Source: Serratia silvae
GTDB lineage: Bacteria > Pseudomonadota > Gammaproteobacteria > Enterobacterales > Enterobacteriaceae
Reading direction: 5' to 3'
Length of the DNA: 64,000 nucleotides
Assembly (NCBI RefSeq): GCF_023282985.1
Contig: NZ_JAGQDC010000002.1
Location: 278,291-342,290 of the forward strand
Numbering within the stretch: position 1 is the stretch's first letter; each line of letters begins with the position of its first letter. The notes beneath the pieces were generated by a model. The model made no database searches. It was not told the DNA's origin and saw only the letters and a program-made list of their open reading frames with translations. Positions 49,171-59,705 of the stretch are shown here, piece after piece. The translations under genes were made by a program, and so were the position numbers.

Positions 49171-49475
49171 AAATAATCCGAGAAGCAATGGCCGGCACGC
49201 TGGAATCCAGCGATGTCATGGTTCGTATCGCGCCAGCAGAAGGCCCGGAACACGATCTGCTGATTGCCAGCAGCGTGGAAAAACAGTTCGGCGATGCCAT
49301 CCGCCAAACCTTGTTGCAGGTTTTGCAGCAGTACGACGTGCCGCCGGTGCAGGTGATTGTCGACGATAAAGGCGCACTGGACTGTGTGCTGCGTGCACGG
49401 CTGGAAACCGCGCTGATGCGTGCCAGCGAAACCGCCACGCTGCCTTGGGAGGAACGCCGTGAAAACGCTGAATAA
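49167..49475 (+). CDS. citD: CitD, citrate lyase acyl-carrier subunit
   Basis: 102 residues. The prosthetic-group serine lies in AGTLESSD near residue 14. The group (a phosphoribosyl-dephospho-CoA) is made by CitG and attached by CitX, both downstream. The start overlaps the citC stop and the 3' end overlaps citE. Confidence 0.95.
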   Translation: MKIIREAMAGTLESSDVMVRIAPAEGPEHDLLIASSVEKQFGDAIRQTLLQVLQQYDVPPVQVIVDDKGALDCVLRARLETALMRASETATLPWEERRENAE

Positions 49476-50376
49476 ACACCGCATGCGCCGCAGCATGCTA
49501 TTCGTACCGGGGGCGAATGCCGCCATGGTCAGCAACGCCTTTATCTATCAGGCCGATGCGTTGATGTTCGATCTGGAAGACTCGGTGATCCTGCGTGAGA
49601 AAGACGCGGCACGTCGCCTGGTGTATCACGCGCTGCAACACCCGCTGTATCAGGAAGTAGAAACCATTGTGCGCGTTAACGCCTTGGATTCGGCCTATGG
49701 CCTGGCGGATCTGCAAGCGGTGGTGCGTGGCGGAGCGGATATCGTCCGCCTGCCAAAAACCGACAGCGCGCAGGATGTGGTGGACATGGAGCGTGAAATC
49801 GCCGCCATCGAACGTGCCTGTGGCCGCCCGGTCGGCAGCACTGGCCTGCTGGCGGCGATCGAGTCCGCACAGGGCATCACCAACGCGGTGGCGATTGCGC
49901 AGGCTTCCCCAAGGTTGATCGGGATTGCGCTGGGTGCCGAAGACTATGTGCGTAACCTGCGTACTGAACGCTCGCCGGAAGGTATCGAACTGCTGTTTGC
50001 CCGTTGCTCACTGTTGCAGGCCGCCCGCGCTGCCGGGATCCAGGCGTTCGATACCGTCTATTCCGATGCTAACAACGAAGCGGGTTTCCTCCAGGAAGCG
50101 GCGCTGATCAAACAACTGGGTTTCGACGGTAAATCCCTGATTAACCCGCGTCAGATCGAACTGTTGCACAACCTGTATGCGCCAACCGCCAAAGAAGTGG
50201 CTCATGCCCAGCGAGTGGTTGATGCGGCAGAAGCGGCAGAAAAAGAGGGGCGCGGCGTAGTTTCGCTGAACGGCAAGATGGTGGATAGCCCGGTGATTGA
50301 GCGGGCCCGTCTGGTACTGCAACGCGCAGCGCTTTCCGGCGTGCGTGAAGAACCGAACCACAGCGAGGAAGCATGA
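49459..50376 (+). CDS. citE: CitE, citrate lyase beta subunit (citryl-ACP lyase)
   Basis: 305 residues of the HpcH/HpaI-related aldolase family: [13 protein letters not shown] at the start, DLEDSV metal-binding acidic segment and [10 protein letters not shown]. It cleaves citryl-ACP to oxaloacetate and acetyl-ACP. The start is GTG at 49459, preceded by GGGAGGAA, overlapping citD by 17 bp. Confidence 0.95.
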   Translation: MKTLNKHRMRRSMLFVPGANAAMVSNAFIYQADALMFDLEDSVILREKDAARRLVYHALQHPLYQEVETIVRVNALDSAYGLADLQAVVRGGADIVRLPKTDSAQDVVDMEREIAAIERACGRPVGSTGLLAAIESAQGITNAVAIAQASPRLIGIALGAEDYVRNLRTERSPEGIELLFARCSLLQAARAAGIQAFDTVYSDANNEAGFLQEAALIKQLGFDGKSLINPRQIELLHNLYAPTAKEVAHAQRVVDAAEAAEKEGRGVVSLNGKMVDSPVIERARLVLQRAALSGVREEPNHSEEA

Positions 50377-51881
50377 TGAAACGCCAACAACGCCTGATGA
50401 CCTTGAACAATCACGCCGAGATGCGGCTTTATCAGGAAGCCTCCAAGGCCAACCTGCAGGCGCGTAAACCGCGCGATATCAAACGCTGTGACTCGCTGGA
50501 AGTGGCGATCCGCCGCAGCGGTCTGCAGGACGGTATGACCATCTCTTTCCACCACGCATTCCGTGGCGGCGATCTGGCCCTCAACCAGGTGATGGATGTG
50601 CTGGCGAAGATGGGATTCCGCAACCTGACGCTGGCCTCCAGTTCATTGACCGATTGCCATGCGCCGCTGGTCGGCCATATCCGCAACGGGGTGGTAAGCC
50701 GTATTTACACCTCCGGCCTGCGTGGGCCGTTGGCGGATGCCATTTCGCGCGGCTTGCTGAAAGAACCGGTGCAGGTGCACTCCCACGGTGGCCGGGTCAA
50801 TCTGGTTGAGTCGGGTGAGTTGCAGATCGACGTAGCCTTCCTCGGAGTGCCGACCTGCGATGAGTTCGGCAATGCCAATGGCTACACCGGTGATGCCTGT
50901 TGCGGTTCGCTCGGCTATGCCAAGGTGGATGCCGCAGCGGCCCGTAGCGTGGTGCTATTAACGGAGGCTATCGTGCCTTACCCGCATCATCCCGCCAGCC
51001 TGGCACAGGATCAGGTCGATCTGATCGTGCAGCTGGAACGAGTAGGGGATGCGGATAAGATCGGGGCCGATGCTACGCGCATGACCTCCAACCCGCGTGA
51101 GCTGCTGATTGCCCGCCGTGCTGCTGAGGTGATCGTCGATTCCGGCTACTTTACCGAAGGTTTCTCCCTCCAGACCGGCACCGGCGGCGCTTCGCTGGCC
51201 GTCACCCGCTTCCTGGAAGACAAGATGCGTGCCCGTGGTGTTCGCGCCGGTTTTGCGTTGGGCGGCATCACTTCCACCATGGTTGATCTGCATGAAAAAG
51301 GCCTGATAGGCAAACTGCTGGACGTGCAGAGCTTTGATCGTGCGGCTGCCATGTCATTGTCTCGCAACCCAAACCATATCGAGATCAGCGCCAATCAGTA
51401 CGCCAATTTCAGCTCCAAGGGCGCGTCGGTTGACCGCCTGGACGTGGTCGTGCTGAGTGCGCTGGAAATTGACACCGGCTTTAACGTCAACGTACTGACC
51501 GGCTCCGACGGGGTGATCCGTGGCGCCTCTGGTGGCCACTGTGATACCGCAGCGGCGGCGCGGTTGGCGATTATTGTCGCGCCGTTGGTGCGTGGCCGCA
51601 TACCTACGCTGGTTGAGCAGGTGACTACCTGCGTGACGCCAGGATCCAGCATCGACATTCTGGTGACCGACCACGGTATTGCCGTTAACCCAGCTCGCCC
51701 AGAGTTGGCGCAGCGGTTACGCGATGCCGGGCTGCAGGTGGTCACCATCGAATGGCTGCGTGAGCGTGCGCTGGTACTGACCGGTGAACCGAAACCAATC
51801 GCCTTTACCGACAACGTGGTAGCCGTGGTGCGCTATCGCGACGGTTCGGTGATTGACGTTGTGCATCAGGTCGCGGAGTAA
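50373..51881 (+). CDS. citF: CitF, citrate lyase alpha subunit (citrate:acetyl-ACP transferase)
   Basis: 502 residues (E. coli 510). It transfers the acyl carrier from acetate to citrate. Family segments seen are [17 protein letters not shown], the [10 protein letters not shown] stretch and [19 protein letters not shown]. The start overlaps the citE stop by 4 bp. Confidence 0.96.
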   Translation: MMKRQQRLMTLNNHAEMRLYQEASKANLQARKPRDIKRCDSLEVAIRRSGLQDGMTISFHHAFRGGDLALNQVMDVLAKMGFRNLTLASSSLTDCHAPLVGHIRNGVVSRIYTSGLRGPLADAISRGLLKEPVQVHSHGGRVNLVESGELQIDVAFLGVPTCDEFGNANGYTGDACCGSLGYAKVDAAAARSVVLLTEAIVPYPHHPASLAQDQVDLIVQLERVGDADKIGADATRMTSNPRELLIARRAAEVIVDSGYFTEGFSLQTGTGGASLAVTRFLEDKMRARGVRAGFALGGITSTMVDLHEKGLIGKLLDVQSFDRAAAMSLSRNPNHIEISANQYANFSSKGASVDRLDVVVLSALEIDTGFNVNVLTGSDGVIRGASGGHCDTAAAARLAIIVAPLVRGRIPTLVEQVTTCVTPGSSIDILVTDHGIAVNPARPELAQRLRDAGLQVVTIEWLRERALVLTGEPKPIAFTDNVVAVVRYRDGSVIDVVHQVAE

Positions 51882-51885
51882 CGCC

Positions 51886-52434
51886 ATGGCTTACATCCTC
51901 CCTGAATTGGCCGCCAGCCGTGCCGTAAGTTTGCCTGAACTGCTTTCCAGCCGTGAATGCCGGCAGGCACGGCAACAGGCGTGGCTGGCGCGCCATCCCA
52001 CCGCCACGCTGGTGGTGCTCACCCTGGTGGTGCCGGGGGCGGTGAAAGACAGCCCCATGACGCGGCGCGTGTTCAACCTGGGCAGGCAGGCTCTGCAGCA
52101 GATGTATCGCCAGCAAGGTTGGCTTTGTTTGCAGCAGAAGACCCTGGCGCTACCCACCGGCTGCGAGGGGTATCTGGCACTGCAAGCCGATGCCCGTGCG
52201 GTGAAAGAGGCTGCCATCCAGCTGGAAATCCAGCCGCCGATAGGCCGCCTGTGGGATATCGATGTGCTGACCCCGCAAGGGCAGATCCTGTCGCGGCAGG
52301 AACTCGGCCTGCCTGAACGCAGCTGTCTGCTGTGCAATCAGCCAGCCAAGATTTGCGCCCGCCAGCAGAGCCACAGCACCGAACAACTGCTCAATGCAAT
52401 GGAAAGGATGCTCAATGATGCACTCCCAGCCTGA
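51886..52434 (+). CDS. citX: CitX, apo-citrate lyase prosthetic-group transferase
   Basis: 182 residues (E. coli 183). It attaches the phosphoribosyl-dephospho-CoA group to CitD. KDSPMTRRVFNLG and RLWDIDVL are typical, with three cysteines near the end (CLLCNQPAKICARQQ). The start at 51886 is 4 bp after citF. Confidence 0.93.
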   Translation: MAYILPELAASRAVSLPELLSSRECRQARQQAWLARHPTATLVVLTLVVPGAVKDSPMTRRVFNLGRQALQQMYRQQGWLCLQQKTLALPTGCEGYLALQADARAVKEAAIQLEIQPPIGRLWDIDVLTPQGQILSRQELGLPERSCLLCNQPAKICARQQSHSTEQLLNAMERMLNDALPA

Positions 52435-53308
52435 TTGGCAGCCGACGGTTACAGATCTTTCGCACAGCCAGCGCTTTGCCCGCGACGCCTATCGGGCGCT
52501 GTTGGTGGAGGTCAACCTGACGCCGAAACCGGGATTGGTCGATCGCCATAACAACGGCGCGCATCGCGACATGGATATTGGCCATTTCTACCGCAGCTCG
52601 CGGGCGATTGGCCGGTGGCTGCCCTATTTTATCCGCGAGGGTATGGCCGATGCAGGTTTGCCTGCCGAGCAGCAGCTTGCACGCCTGCGTCCATTGGGCA
52701 TGGCCTGTGAAGAACAGATGTTCCGGGCTACCGGCGGCATCAACACCCATAAAGGCAGCGTGTTTTCGCTGGGGCTGTTGTGCTGCGCCTTTGGCCGCTT
52801 ACAGCAACAACAACGGCAGATTGACGCCCAAAGCCTGTGTGGCGAAGTGGCCCAGATGTGCCGTGGGTTGGTGAGCCGGGAGCTGCAACGCAACAACGCG
52901 GGCCAGACCGCAGGGCAACGGCTGTTTGCCGAGTTTGGCCTGAGCGGTGCCCGTGGTGAGGCCGAATCCGGTTTTCAACAGGTGATTGGCGGCTCGTTGC
53001 CGCTGTATCGCCAAAGGATCGCCAGTAGTTGTGGCGAGCAGGTCGCGCTGCTGGACAGCCTGCTGTGGCTGATGGCGCATAACGACGATACCAACGTCGC
53101 CTCGCGGGGCGGCATCAAAGGGCTGCGCTGGTTACAACACTATGCCAGCCAGTTATTGGCACAGGGAGGGGCTGGTTCGGCACAAGGAATTGCCCGTTTG
53201 CGGCAGTTCGATGTTGCGTGCATCGCTAGCAATCTCAGCCCCGGCGGCAGTGCCGATTTATTGATAGTCACCTGGCTGTTGGCGCAGTTGCCGCAGACGG
53301 GGGCTTAA
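52415..53308 (+). CDS. citG: CitG, triphosphoribosyl-dephospho-CoA synthase
   Basis: 297 residues (E. coli 292). It makes the precursor of the citrate lyase prosthetic group from ATP and dephospho-CoA. Family motifs: LTPKPGLVDRHNNGAHRDMD, GGINTHKGSVFSLG and DTNVASRGG. The start overlaps citX by 20 bp with AAGGA upstream. Confidence 0.95.
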   Translation: MMHSQPDWQPTVTDLSHSQRFARDAYRALLVEVNLTPKPGLVDRHNNGAHRDMDIGHFYRSSRAIGRWLPYFIREGMADAGLPAEQQLARLRPLGMACEEQMFRATGGINTHKGSVFSLGLLCCAFGRLQQQQRQIDAQSLCGEVAQMCRGLVSRELQRNNAGQTAGQRLFAEFGLSGARGEAESGFQQVIGGSLPLYRQRIASSCGEQVALLDSLLWLMAHNDDTNVASRGGIKGLRWLQHYASQLLAQGGAGSAQGIARLRQFDVACIASNLSPGGSADLLIVTWLLAQLPQTGA

Positions 53309-53338
53309 AAAATAACGAAGCCTTCAGGAGAAGTGTCC

Positions 53339-54802
53339 ATGTCCGAAACCAAAGAGAAAATTTGGAAAGCGATCGCCCCGTTGGTGGTGCTTGCCATCCT
53401 GTTAATAATACCCACGCCGGAGGGTATGCCACCGCAAGCCTGGCGTTACTTTGCCATCTTTGTGGCGATGATCGTCGGTATGATCCTGGAGCCGATCCCG
53501 GCCACGGCGATCAGCTTTATTGCCGTGACGGTCAGCGTGCTCAGTTCCAACTGGGTGCTGTTTGGCGCCGAGGAGTTGGCCAACCCAAGCTTTAATGCCG
53601 GTAAAGAGGCGCTCAAATGGGGGCTGGCCGGGTTCTCCAGTACCACCGTTTGGTTGGTGTTTGGGGCCTTTATCTTTGCGCTGGGCTATGAAGCCACCGG
53701 GTTAGGGCGACGCATCGCGCTGTTCCTGGTGAAGTTCATGGGTAAACGTACCCTGACGCTGGGCTATGCGGTGGTGATCATTGATATCATGCTAGCGCCG
53801 TTTACCCCGTCTAATACTGCGCGTACCGGGGGCACCGTGTTCCCGGTGGTGAAAAACCTGCCGCCGCTGTTTGATTCCTTCCCGAACGATCCTTCCTCAC
53901 GCCGCATTGGTGGGTACCTGATGTGGATGATGGTGGTGGGGACGAGCATTAGTTCCTCAATGTTTGTGACCGGCGCGGCACCTAACGTGTTGGGTATCGA
54001 GTTCGTCAACAAGATTGCCGGGATCAATATCAGCTGGATGCAATGGTTCCTGGCCTTCCTGCCGGTTGGGCTGCTGTTGCTGATTGTTGCGCCGTTGATT
54101 TCCTACTACCTGTATAAGCCAGGTGTTACCCACAGCAATGAAGTGGCTGGCTGGGCCAATACGGCACTGGTGGAAATGGGTAAACTGACCCGCAAAGAAT
54201 ATACCCTGATCGGCCTGGTGTTACTGAGCCTGTGCCTGTGGGTGTTCGGCGGTAAACTGCTGAATGCGACGACGGTGTGTTTGCTAGCGGTATCGCTGAT
54301 GCTGGCCCTACACGTGGTGAGCTGGAAAGATATCACTAAATACTCCAGCGCCTGGAATACTCTGGTTAACCTGGCAACGTTGGTGGTGATGGCCAGCGGC
54401 CTTAGCCGCTCCGGCTTTATCGACTGGTTTGCCACCACCATGAGCACCCATCTGGACGGTTTCTCACCAAAGATGACGGTCGTTTTGCTGGTGCTGGTGT
54501 TCTACTACGCACACTACCTGTTTGCCAGCTTGTCGGCCCACACCGCGACCATGCTGCCGATGATCCTGGCAGTCGGTAAAGGTTTGCCGGGCGTGCCGAT
54601 GGAGCACCTTTCCATCCTGCTGGTGTTGTCTATCGGTATTATGGGCGTATTGACCCCGTATGCGACTGGCCCAGGGGTGATCATCTACGGCTGCGGTTAC
54701 GTGAAGTCGAAAGACTACTGGCGCCTTGGCGGCATCCTTGGCGCGGTGTATATCGCGGCGTTGCTGCTGATCGGTTGGCCAATTCTTAGCCTGTGGTATT
54801 GA
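53339..54802 (+). CDS. citT: CitT, citrate/succinate antiporter
   Basis: 487 residues, exactly E. coli CitT length, DASS family with about 12 helices. APFTPSNTARTGGTVFPV and GAAPNVLG carry the two SNT-like substrate/cation motifs. It exchanges external citrate for internal succinate during anaerobic citrate fermentation. The ATG at 53339 is preferred over an in-frame GTG at 53333; CAGGAG is 8 bp upstream. Confidence 0.94.
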   Translation: MSETKEKIWKAIAPLVVLAILLIIPTPEGMPPQAWRYFAIFVAMIVGMILEPIPATAISFIAVTVSVLSSNWVLFGAEELANPSFNAGKEALKWGLAGFSSTTVWLVFGAFIFALGYEATGLGRRIALFLVKFMGKRTLTLGYAVVIIDIMLAPFTPSNTARTGGTVFPVVKNLPPLFDSFPNDPSSRRIGGYLMWMMVVGTSISSSMFVTGAAPNVLGIEFVNKIAGINISWMQWFLAFLPVGLLLLIVAPLISYYLYKPGVTHSNEVAGWANTALVEMGKLTRKEYTLIGLVLLSLCLWVFGGKLLNATTVCLLAVSLMLALHVVSWKDITKYSSAWNTLVNLATLVVMASGLSRSGFIDWFATTMSTHLDGFSPKMTVVLLVLVFYYAHYLFASLSAHTATMLPMILAVGKGLPGVPMEHLSILLVLSIGIMGVLTPYATGPGVIIYGCGYVKSKDYWRLGGILGAVYIAALLLIGWPILSLWY

Positions 54803-54810
54803 GTTAATCG

Positions 54811-54832
54811 GCGGCCATCCACGGATGGCCGC
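54811..54832 (+). terminator. Hairpin ending the citrate operon
   Basis: GCGGCCATC pairs with GATGGCCGC around CACG, 8 bp after the citT stop; a weak TGTTG follows. Confidence 0.6.
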
Positions 54833-54946
54833 TGTTGCAATCCCTTCCCGCGTGACGCCCGTCACACACTTTCATGTCGAACGCCGTCATTATACAAATC
54901 CAACGTTAACCTATTCAAAATAATCATATTTAGGGAACCTCTGCGG

Positions 54947-56179
54947 ATGAGAAAAAAAGCGTTATTACTTTGCCTGCCTTTGCTGTTCAGCGGCACTGCC
55001 TTTGCTGAGAACGACGGTTATCAACTGGAACAGGTGCTGGTGATGAGCCGCCACAACCTGCGCGCACCGCTGGCGAACAACGGCAGCGTGTTGGCCCAAT
55101 CCACGCCAAAAGCCTGGCCGCAGTGGGATACGCCAGGCGGATTGTTGACCACCAAAGGCGGCGTGCTGGAAGTGTATATGGGCCACTATTTCAACGCGTG
55201 GCTCAAGCAGACTGGCATTTTGCCGCAGGAAGGTTGCCCGGCCGGTGACAGCGTTTACGTGTATGCCAACAGCTTGCAACGCACGGTAGCCACCGCGCAG
55301 TTCTTTACCAACGGCGCGTTCCCAGGCTGCGACGTCAGCGTGCATCATCAGGAGAAAATGGGGGAGATGGATCCTACCTTCAACCCGATTATCACCGACA
55401 ACAGTGAAGCCTTTAACCAGCAGGCGCTGAGCGCCATGAATGCCGAGTTGGCATCATTGAAGCTGGACGCTTCCTACAAACAACTAGAGCAGATCATTGA
55501 CTACAAAGACTCTGCCGCCTGCAAGACCGACAAGCAGTGCAATCTGGCCGCCGAACCAAGCAAAATGAGCGCGGTGCCGGGGAAAGAGCCTGGCGTTTCT
55601 GGCCCGCTGAAAGTGGGTAACTCGCTGGTGGATGCCTTTATGCTGCAATACTACGAAGGCTTCCCGATGAAAGATGTAGCTTGGGGCAAGATCGTGACGC
55701 CACATCAGTGGCAGCAACTTGCCAAGCTGAAAGATGGCTATCAGGATTCGCTGTTTACCTCCTCGGTTGTCGCCCAGAACGTCGCCAAACCGCTGCTGAC
55801 CTACATCAACTCGGCGCTGATTAGCGAGCGCAAGGCGGATTCAGCGAAGCTGACCGTGCTGGTGGGGCATGATTCTAACATTGCCTCCTTACTGTCAGCG
55901 ATGAAGTTCAAGCCGTATGAGTTGCCGAAGCAGTATGAGAAAACCCCAATTGGCGGCAAGTTGGTGTTCCAACGTTGGCATGATGGTAAGGGTGATCGCG
56001 ACCTGTTGAAGATCGAGTATGTCTACCAATCGACCGAACAGTTGCGTAATGCCGAACCACTGACGTTGAACAACCCACCGCAGCGTGTCACCCTTGCGTT
56101 GCAAGGCTGTCCGGTGGATAAAGACGGCTTCTGCGCATGGAGCGATTTTGAAAAAACCATGAAGGACGTCTTGCAATAA
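54947..56179 (+). CDS. agp: Agp, periplasmic glucose-1-phosphatase
   Basis: 410 residues (E. coli 413), histidine acid phosphatase. The signal peptide ends after AFA (residue 20); the catalytic motif SRHNLRAP puts the nucleophile at H36, and the proton donor is in LVGHDSNI. The RHN variant is typical of Agp rather than phytase AppA. It releases glucose from glucose-1-phosphate in the periplasm. Monocistronic, with its own terminator. Confidence 0.95.
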   Translation: MRKKALLLCLPLLFSGTAFAENDGYQLEQVLVMSRHNLRAPLANNGSVLAQSTPKAWPQWDTPGGLLTTKGGVLEVYMGHYFNAWLKQTGILPQEGCPAGDSVYVYANSLQRTVATAQFFTNGAFPGCDVSVHHQEKMGEMDPTFNPIITDNSEAFNQQALSAMNAELASLKLDASYKQLEQIIDYKDSAACKTDKQCNLAAEPSKMSAVPGKEPGVSGPLKVGNSLVDAFMLQYYEGFPMKDVAWGKIVTPHQWQQLAKLKDGYQDSLFTSSVVAQNVAKPLLTYINSALISERKADSAKLTVLVGHDSNIASLLSAMKFKPYELPKQYEKTPIGGKLVFQRWHDGKGDRDLLKIEYVYQSTEQLRNAEPLTLNNPPQRVTLALQGCPVDKDGFCAWSDFEKTMKDVLQ

Positions 56180-56187
56180 CCGTGCTG

Positions 56188-56211
56188 CCGGGGCGAACTG
56201 CTTCGCCCCGG
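56188..56211 (+). terminator. Hairpin after agp
   Basis: CCGGGGCGAA pairs perfectly with TTCGCCCCGG around CTGC, 8 bp after the stop. No T-run. Confidence 0.7.
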
Positions 56212-56262
56212 CCTGCCACGCGGTATATACTGTCTCAACGGACCCCTTATCACGGATGAAAC

Positions 56263-56958
56263 GTGCTCTCTTCTTTTATTCTCAACGCTGAATTATTGCC
56301 GGTTGACGGCTTTACTGGCCTGATCGCGCAATGTCACTTCTCTGTCGCGGATTATCACGACGATCTGTTTGCTATCGCCGGTATCGATTTCCCTGCGCAT
56401 GTCGCACCCGCCGTCGCCAAGCGTAAGGCGGAATATTTGGCCGGGCGCTATCTGGCGCGTTGGGTGCTGGCAGAGTTGGGGCATCAGGATTTCACCTTAC
56501 TGCGCGGGGAAAAACGTGAACCGCTCTGGCCCGCCGGGATTGCCGGGGCGATCAGTCACAATAGCGATACAGCGCTGTGTGCCGCTCAAAATGAGAGTGG
56601 GGCAGGTGGCGTGGGCATTGATGTGGAAACGCAGATCCCGCCAGCGCGAGCAGAAGAATTGTGGAGCGGTATTGTGGGCGAGAACGAATGCCTGTGGTTA
56701 CGCCAACGGCCACAACCCTTTAATCTGCTGTTGACGCTGGTGTTCTCTGCCAAAGAAAGCTTGTTTAAGGCGCTTTACCCCCAGGTGCGCTGCTACTTTG
56801 ATTTTATGGATGCGCGGGTGACCAAGCTGGATATGCAGGCGCAGACCTTCGAACTGGAGTTGCAAAAGACGCTGACGCCGCTTTGTCATTCAGGCCGCCG
56901 CTTTGGTGGGCGTTTTTGGCTGCAAGGTGACGCTGTCACGACGTTTATTTGTTTTTAA
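56263..56958 (+). CDS. EntD-type 4'-phosphopantetheinyl transferase
   Basis: 231 residues. The Mg/CoA site D120 and E122 lie in VGIDVE, and FSAKESLFKA (161-170) carries the second catalytic segment. REPLWPAGIAGAISHN is typical of the EntD/Sfp group. It transfers phosphopantetheine to carrier proteins of nonribosomal peptide or polyketide systems. No carrier genes are within the window, so the target lies elsewhere. The start is GTG at 56263. Confidence 0.88.
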   Translation: MLSSFILNAELLPVDGFTGLIAQCHFSVADYHDDLFAIAGIDFPAHVAPAVAKRKAEYLAGRYLARWVLAELGHQDFTLLRGEKREPLWPAGIAGAISHNSDTALCAAQNESGAGGVGIDVETQIPPARAEELWSGIVGENECLWLRQRPQPFNLLLTLVFSAKESLFKALYPQVRCYFDFMDARVTKLDMQAQTFELELQKTLTPLCHSGRRFGGRFWLQGDAVTTFICF

Positions 56959-56967
56959 ATCATAGTA

Positions 56968-57849
56968 TTAAATCCTACTGCGTCGCAGAAGATGGCGCGT
57001 ACCTTCCAGCATCAGCAACATGACCGCCAGCCAGATCGGGATATAGGTCAGCCATTGGTTGGCGTTAATGGTTTCACCCAAGAGCAGTGCGACGATCACC
57101 AGCAACACTGGCTCCACATAGCTCAGCAGACCAAACAGGCTGAAGGGGAGCAGGCGGCTGGCCAGGATATAGCACACCAGCGCCAGTGCGCTGATTATGC
57201 CCAACAGCGGGATCTGCAAATACAGCAGCGGTTTGGCCGTCAGCGCCGCCAGTGGTTCTGAGCTACCAAGCGCAAACAGCGCGGCGACCGGCAGCATCAG
57301 CGTCAGCTCGCACCACAGCCCACCCAGATGATCGGTGCCCAAGCGGCGGCGCAGAATAAAGTAAACAGGATAACCGAGCGCGACCACCAGCGTTGACCAG
57401 GAAACCCCGCCGACCTGAATCAGCTCATTACCCACGCCAACCAATGCACATAGGGCCGCCATCTTTTGCAGCACAGACAGGCGATCGCGGAAAAACACTC
57501 GCCCTGCCAACACCATGGTCAACGGCAGCAGGAAATAACCGAGTGACACATCCAGCGCCATGCCGTGCAGCGGAGCCCACAGGAATAGCCACAGTTGGAC
57601 GCCCAGTATTGAAGTAGTCAGCAGCAGCAACAGCACGCGTTGCGGGCGCTGCTGTAGCCAGTGCAGCATCTCTTTCACCCGCGCCCAGTCGCCGGAAAAC
57701 AGCATAAACAGCGTCAGAAACGGCAGCGTCAGCAGCGTGCGCCAGCCATAGATTTCCTCGCCGTTGAGTGGGGTAAGCATTGAGGTGTAGTAATACATCA
57801 CGCCGAACAGCAGGGAAGCGACGACGGAAAGTATGATGCCCTTGATCAC
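56968..57849 (-). CDS. rarD: RarD-type EamA transporter
   Basis: 293 residues with ten membrane helices, EamA family, RarD branch (E. coli RarD 296). GVMYYYTSMLTPLNGEEIYGWR is the typical start, and the late SRLLPFSLFGLLSYVEP and LLGE are family markers. RarD has no established substrate. It converges with the phosphopantetheinyl transferase gene (9 bp between stops). Confidence 0.83.
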   Translation of the reverse strand: MIKGIILSVVASLLFGVMYYYTSMLTPLNGEEIYGWRTLLTLPFLTLFMLFSGDWARVKEMLHWLQQRPQRVLLLLLTTSILGVQLWLFLWAPLHGMALDVSLGYFLLPLTMVLAGRVFFRDRLSVLQKMAALCALVGVGNELIQVGGVSWSTLVVALGYPVYFILRRRLGTDHLGGLWCELTLMLPVAALFALGSSEPLAALTAKPLLYLQIPLLGIISALALVCYILASRLLPFSLFGLLSYVEPVLLVIVALLLGETINANQWLTYIPIWLAVMLLMLEGTRHLLRRSRI

Positions 57850-57866
57850 CAGCGTTCCTGATTATT

Positions 57867-57933
57867 TACCCGTCGTTTTTCAAACTACAGCGTTGTTGAC
57901 TGCGCTTGCTGAAGCTTGAAATCCATAGGGTAT
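57867..57933. repeat. ERIC element, short deletion form
   Basis: About 67 bp: the left end TACCCGTCGTTTTTCAAAC is joined almost directly to the right end CTTGAAATCCATAGGGTAT; the central CCCCAGTCACTTAC arms are missing. It lies between the divergent rarD and alkB genes. Confidence 0.75.
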
Positions 57934-58054
57934 AGATTAAGATCCAGCGGCTACTCTAAGGTTATTTAGTGCTAACAACAATGAATTACGCCGGGCTGGA
58001 CAACAACGGCCAAGCGGTTAGAATTATACCTGTGTATTTATCCAGGTAAAGGCG

Positions 58055-58702
58055 ATGACAATCGATCTGTTTGAAGATGCGCTACCGCCGCCCTGGCGTG
58101 AGGAAATCGCACCGGGGGCGGTGGTACTGCATGGTTTTGTTCGCGATCACGGGCCTGAACTACTGGCGGCGGTTAACGGCGTGGTGGCGCAGGTGCCCTG
58201 GCGGCATATGACTACGCCGGGCGGTTTCACCATGTCGGTGGCCATGAGCTGGTGCGGCAACGGTTGGAATAGCGACAGTAATGGCTACCGCTATTCGCAA
58301 CGCGATCCCGGAACCGGCAAACGTTGGCCAGAAATCCCGGCAATTTTGCTGGCTTTGGCCGATGAAGCGGCCTTGCAGGCTGGGTTCGGTCATTACGTGC
58401 CGGACTCCTGCCTGATTAACCGCTACGATCCGGGCAGCAAGCTTTCGCTGCATCAAGATAAAGACGAGCATGATTTTACGGCGCCGATCGTTTCGGTATC
58501 GCTGGGGCTACCGGCTGTTTTTCAGTTTGGTGGCCTGCAACGCAGCGACAGAACACAGCGCATCCCGCTGGCTCACGGTGATGTAGTGGTCTGGGGCGGC
58601 CCGTCACGGTTATGCTTCCACGGTATCATGCCGGTAAAAGAGGGCTATCATTCGCTGGTGGGGTCACACCGCATCAATATTACCCTGCGCAAGGCGCTTT
58701 AA
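58055..58702 (+). CDS. alkB: AlkB, alkylated DNA repair dioxygenase
   Basis: 215 residues (E. coli 216). Fe(II) ligands H133, D135 and H189 and 2-oxoglutarate arginines R206 and R212 line up with E. coli AlkB with an offset of two. It removes methyl groups from 1-methyladenine and 3-methylcytosine. No ada gene is adjacent. Its last 39 bp overlap the end of the convergent LysR gene. Confidence 0.95.
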   Translation: MTIDLFEDALPPPWREEIAPGAVVLHGFVRDHGPELLAAVNGVVAQVPWRHMTTPGGFTMSVAMSWCGNGWNSDSNGYRYSQRDPGTGKRWPEIPAILLALADEAALQAGFGHYVPDSCLINRYDPGSKLSLHQDKDEHDFTAPIVSVSLGLPAVFQFGGLQRSDRTQRIPLAHGDVVVWGGPSRLCFHGIMPVKEGYHSLVGSHRINITLRKAL

Positions 58703-59635
58703 CGCGGGTTCCTGGCCTAAACTGGCCACCAGATAATCGATAAACACCCTCAGCTTGGGGGGCAGATGCTGAGTTGGGGCATACAGCAGCCACAGATCGC
58801 CATGATAGCTGCTGAGGAAATCCCACTCTGGCAACACCTGCACAATCTCACCGCTGGCCAGCGCCTGGTGGGCGGTAAAGTAGGGCAGGCTGCCGATACC
58901 GATATGCTGTTTCACTGCGTCCAACCGAACCCCGGTGTGGTTGGCGGCATAGCGCCCCCGGACATTCACCGAAACCGTCTTGCCGTTGCGGCGAAAACGC
59001 CAGCGCGAGTCGCTGGGTGTCTCCCCCAGATAAATGCAGCTATGCTCCGTCAGGTCTCGTGGGTGACGCGGCGTGCCCTGTTGGGCCAGATAATGCGGGG
59101 TGGCGCATAATAAATGTTCGATGGTCATCAACGGGCGGCCGATCAGGCCCGGTGACGGGCGGTCGGTGATACGTAGCGCCAGATCGACCCGATCGTCGAT
59201 CAAATCCATATAACGGTCTTCCAGCCGCAGATGAACATCCACCTGCGGGTAGCGCCGCAAGAACTCTGGCATATGAGGGTGCAGGACAAAGTGCCCGACG
59301 GCTTTAGGCACGCTGACGCTGATCGTGCCTTCCGGCTCGGAGCTGCCCTGGCCGCTGATGGTCATCACGGCGTTGGCGGCATCCAGCATGCTGCGGCAGC
59401 GCTGAAACACGGCCTCGCCTTGCTCACTTAGGCGCAGTTTGCGGGTGGTGCGGTGCAACAGCCGTACGTTCAGCGCCTGTTCCAGCCTGGCAACGCTGCG
59501 GCTGGTGGCAGAAGGGGAACTTCCTAACTGGCGGGCGGCGGCGGAGAAGCTGCCGCTTTCCACCACTTGAACAAAAACGGCCATTTCAACCAGCAATGCG
59601 GTGGAAAGATTTGTGCTCACGGCGCAAAGGTCCAT
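58664..59635 (-). CDS. LysR-family regulator, CrgA/AaeR-like group
   Basis: 323 residues. A helix-turn-helix at about 28-55 (FSAAARQLGSSPSATSRSVARLE) is followed by NVRLLHRTTRKLRLSEQGE, typical of the large LysR group that includes CrgA and DmlR. The C-terminal effector domain looks complete. It is divergent from the AlaX-type editing gene (70 bp between starts), so that gene may be a target, but no ligand can be inferred. Confidence 0.85.
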   Translation of the reverse strand: MDLCAVSTNLSTALLVEMAVFVQVVESGSFSAAARQLGSSPSATSRSVARLEQALNVRLLHRTTRKLRLSEQGEAVFQRCRSMLDAANAVMTISGQGSSEPEGTISVSVPKAVGHFVLHPHMPEFLRRYPQVDVHLRLEDRYMDLIDDRVDLALRITDRPSPGLIGRPLMTIEHLLCATPHYLAQQGTPRHPRDLTEHSCIYLGETPSDSRWRFRRNGKTVSVNVRGRYAANHTGVRLDAVKQHIGIGSLPYFTAHQALASGEIVQVLPEWDFLSSYHGDLWLLYAPTQHLPPKLRVFIDYLVASLGQEPALKRLAQGNIDAV

Positions 59636-59705
59636 TGTATTGAAGACGGATTATCAGCCGATTATGGCACGAATATAATAACGGCGTTAACCAGGAGAAG
59701 GCCCC

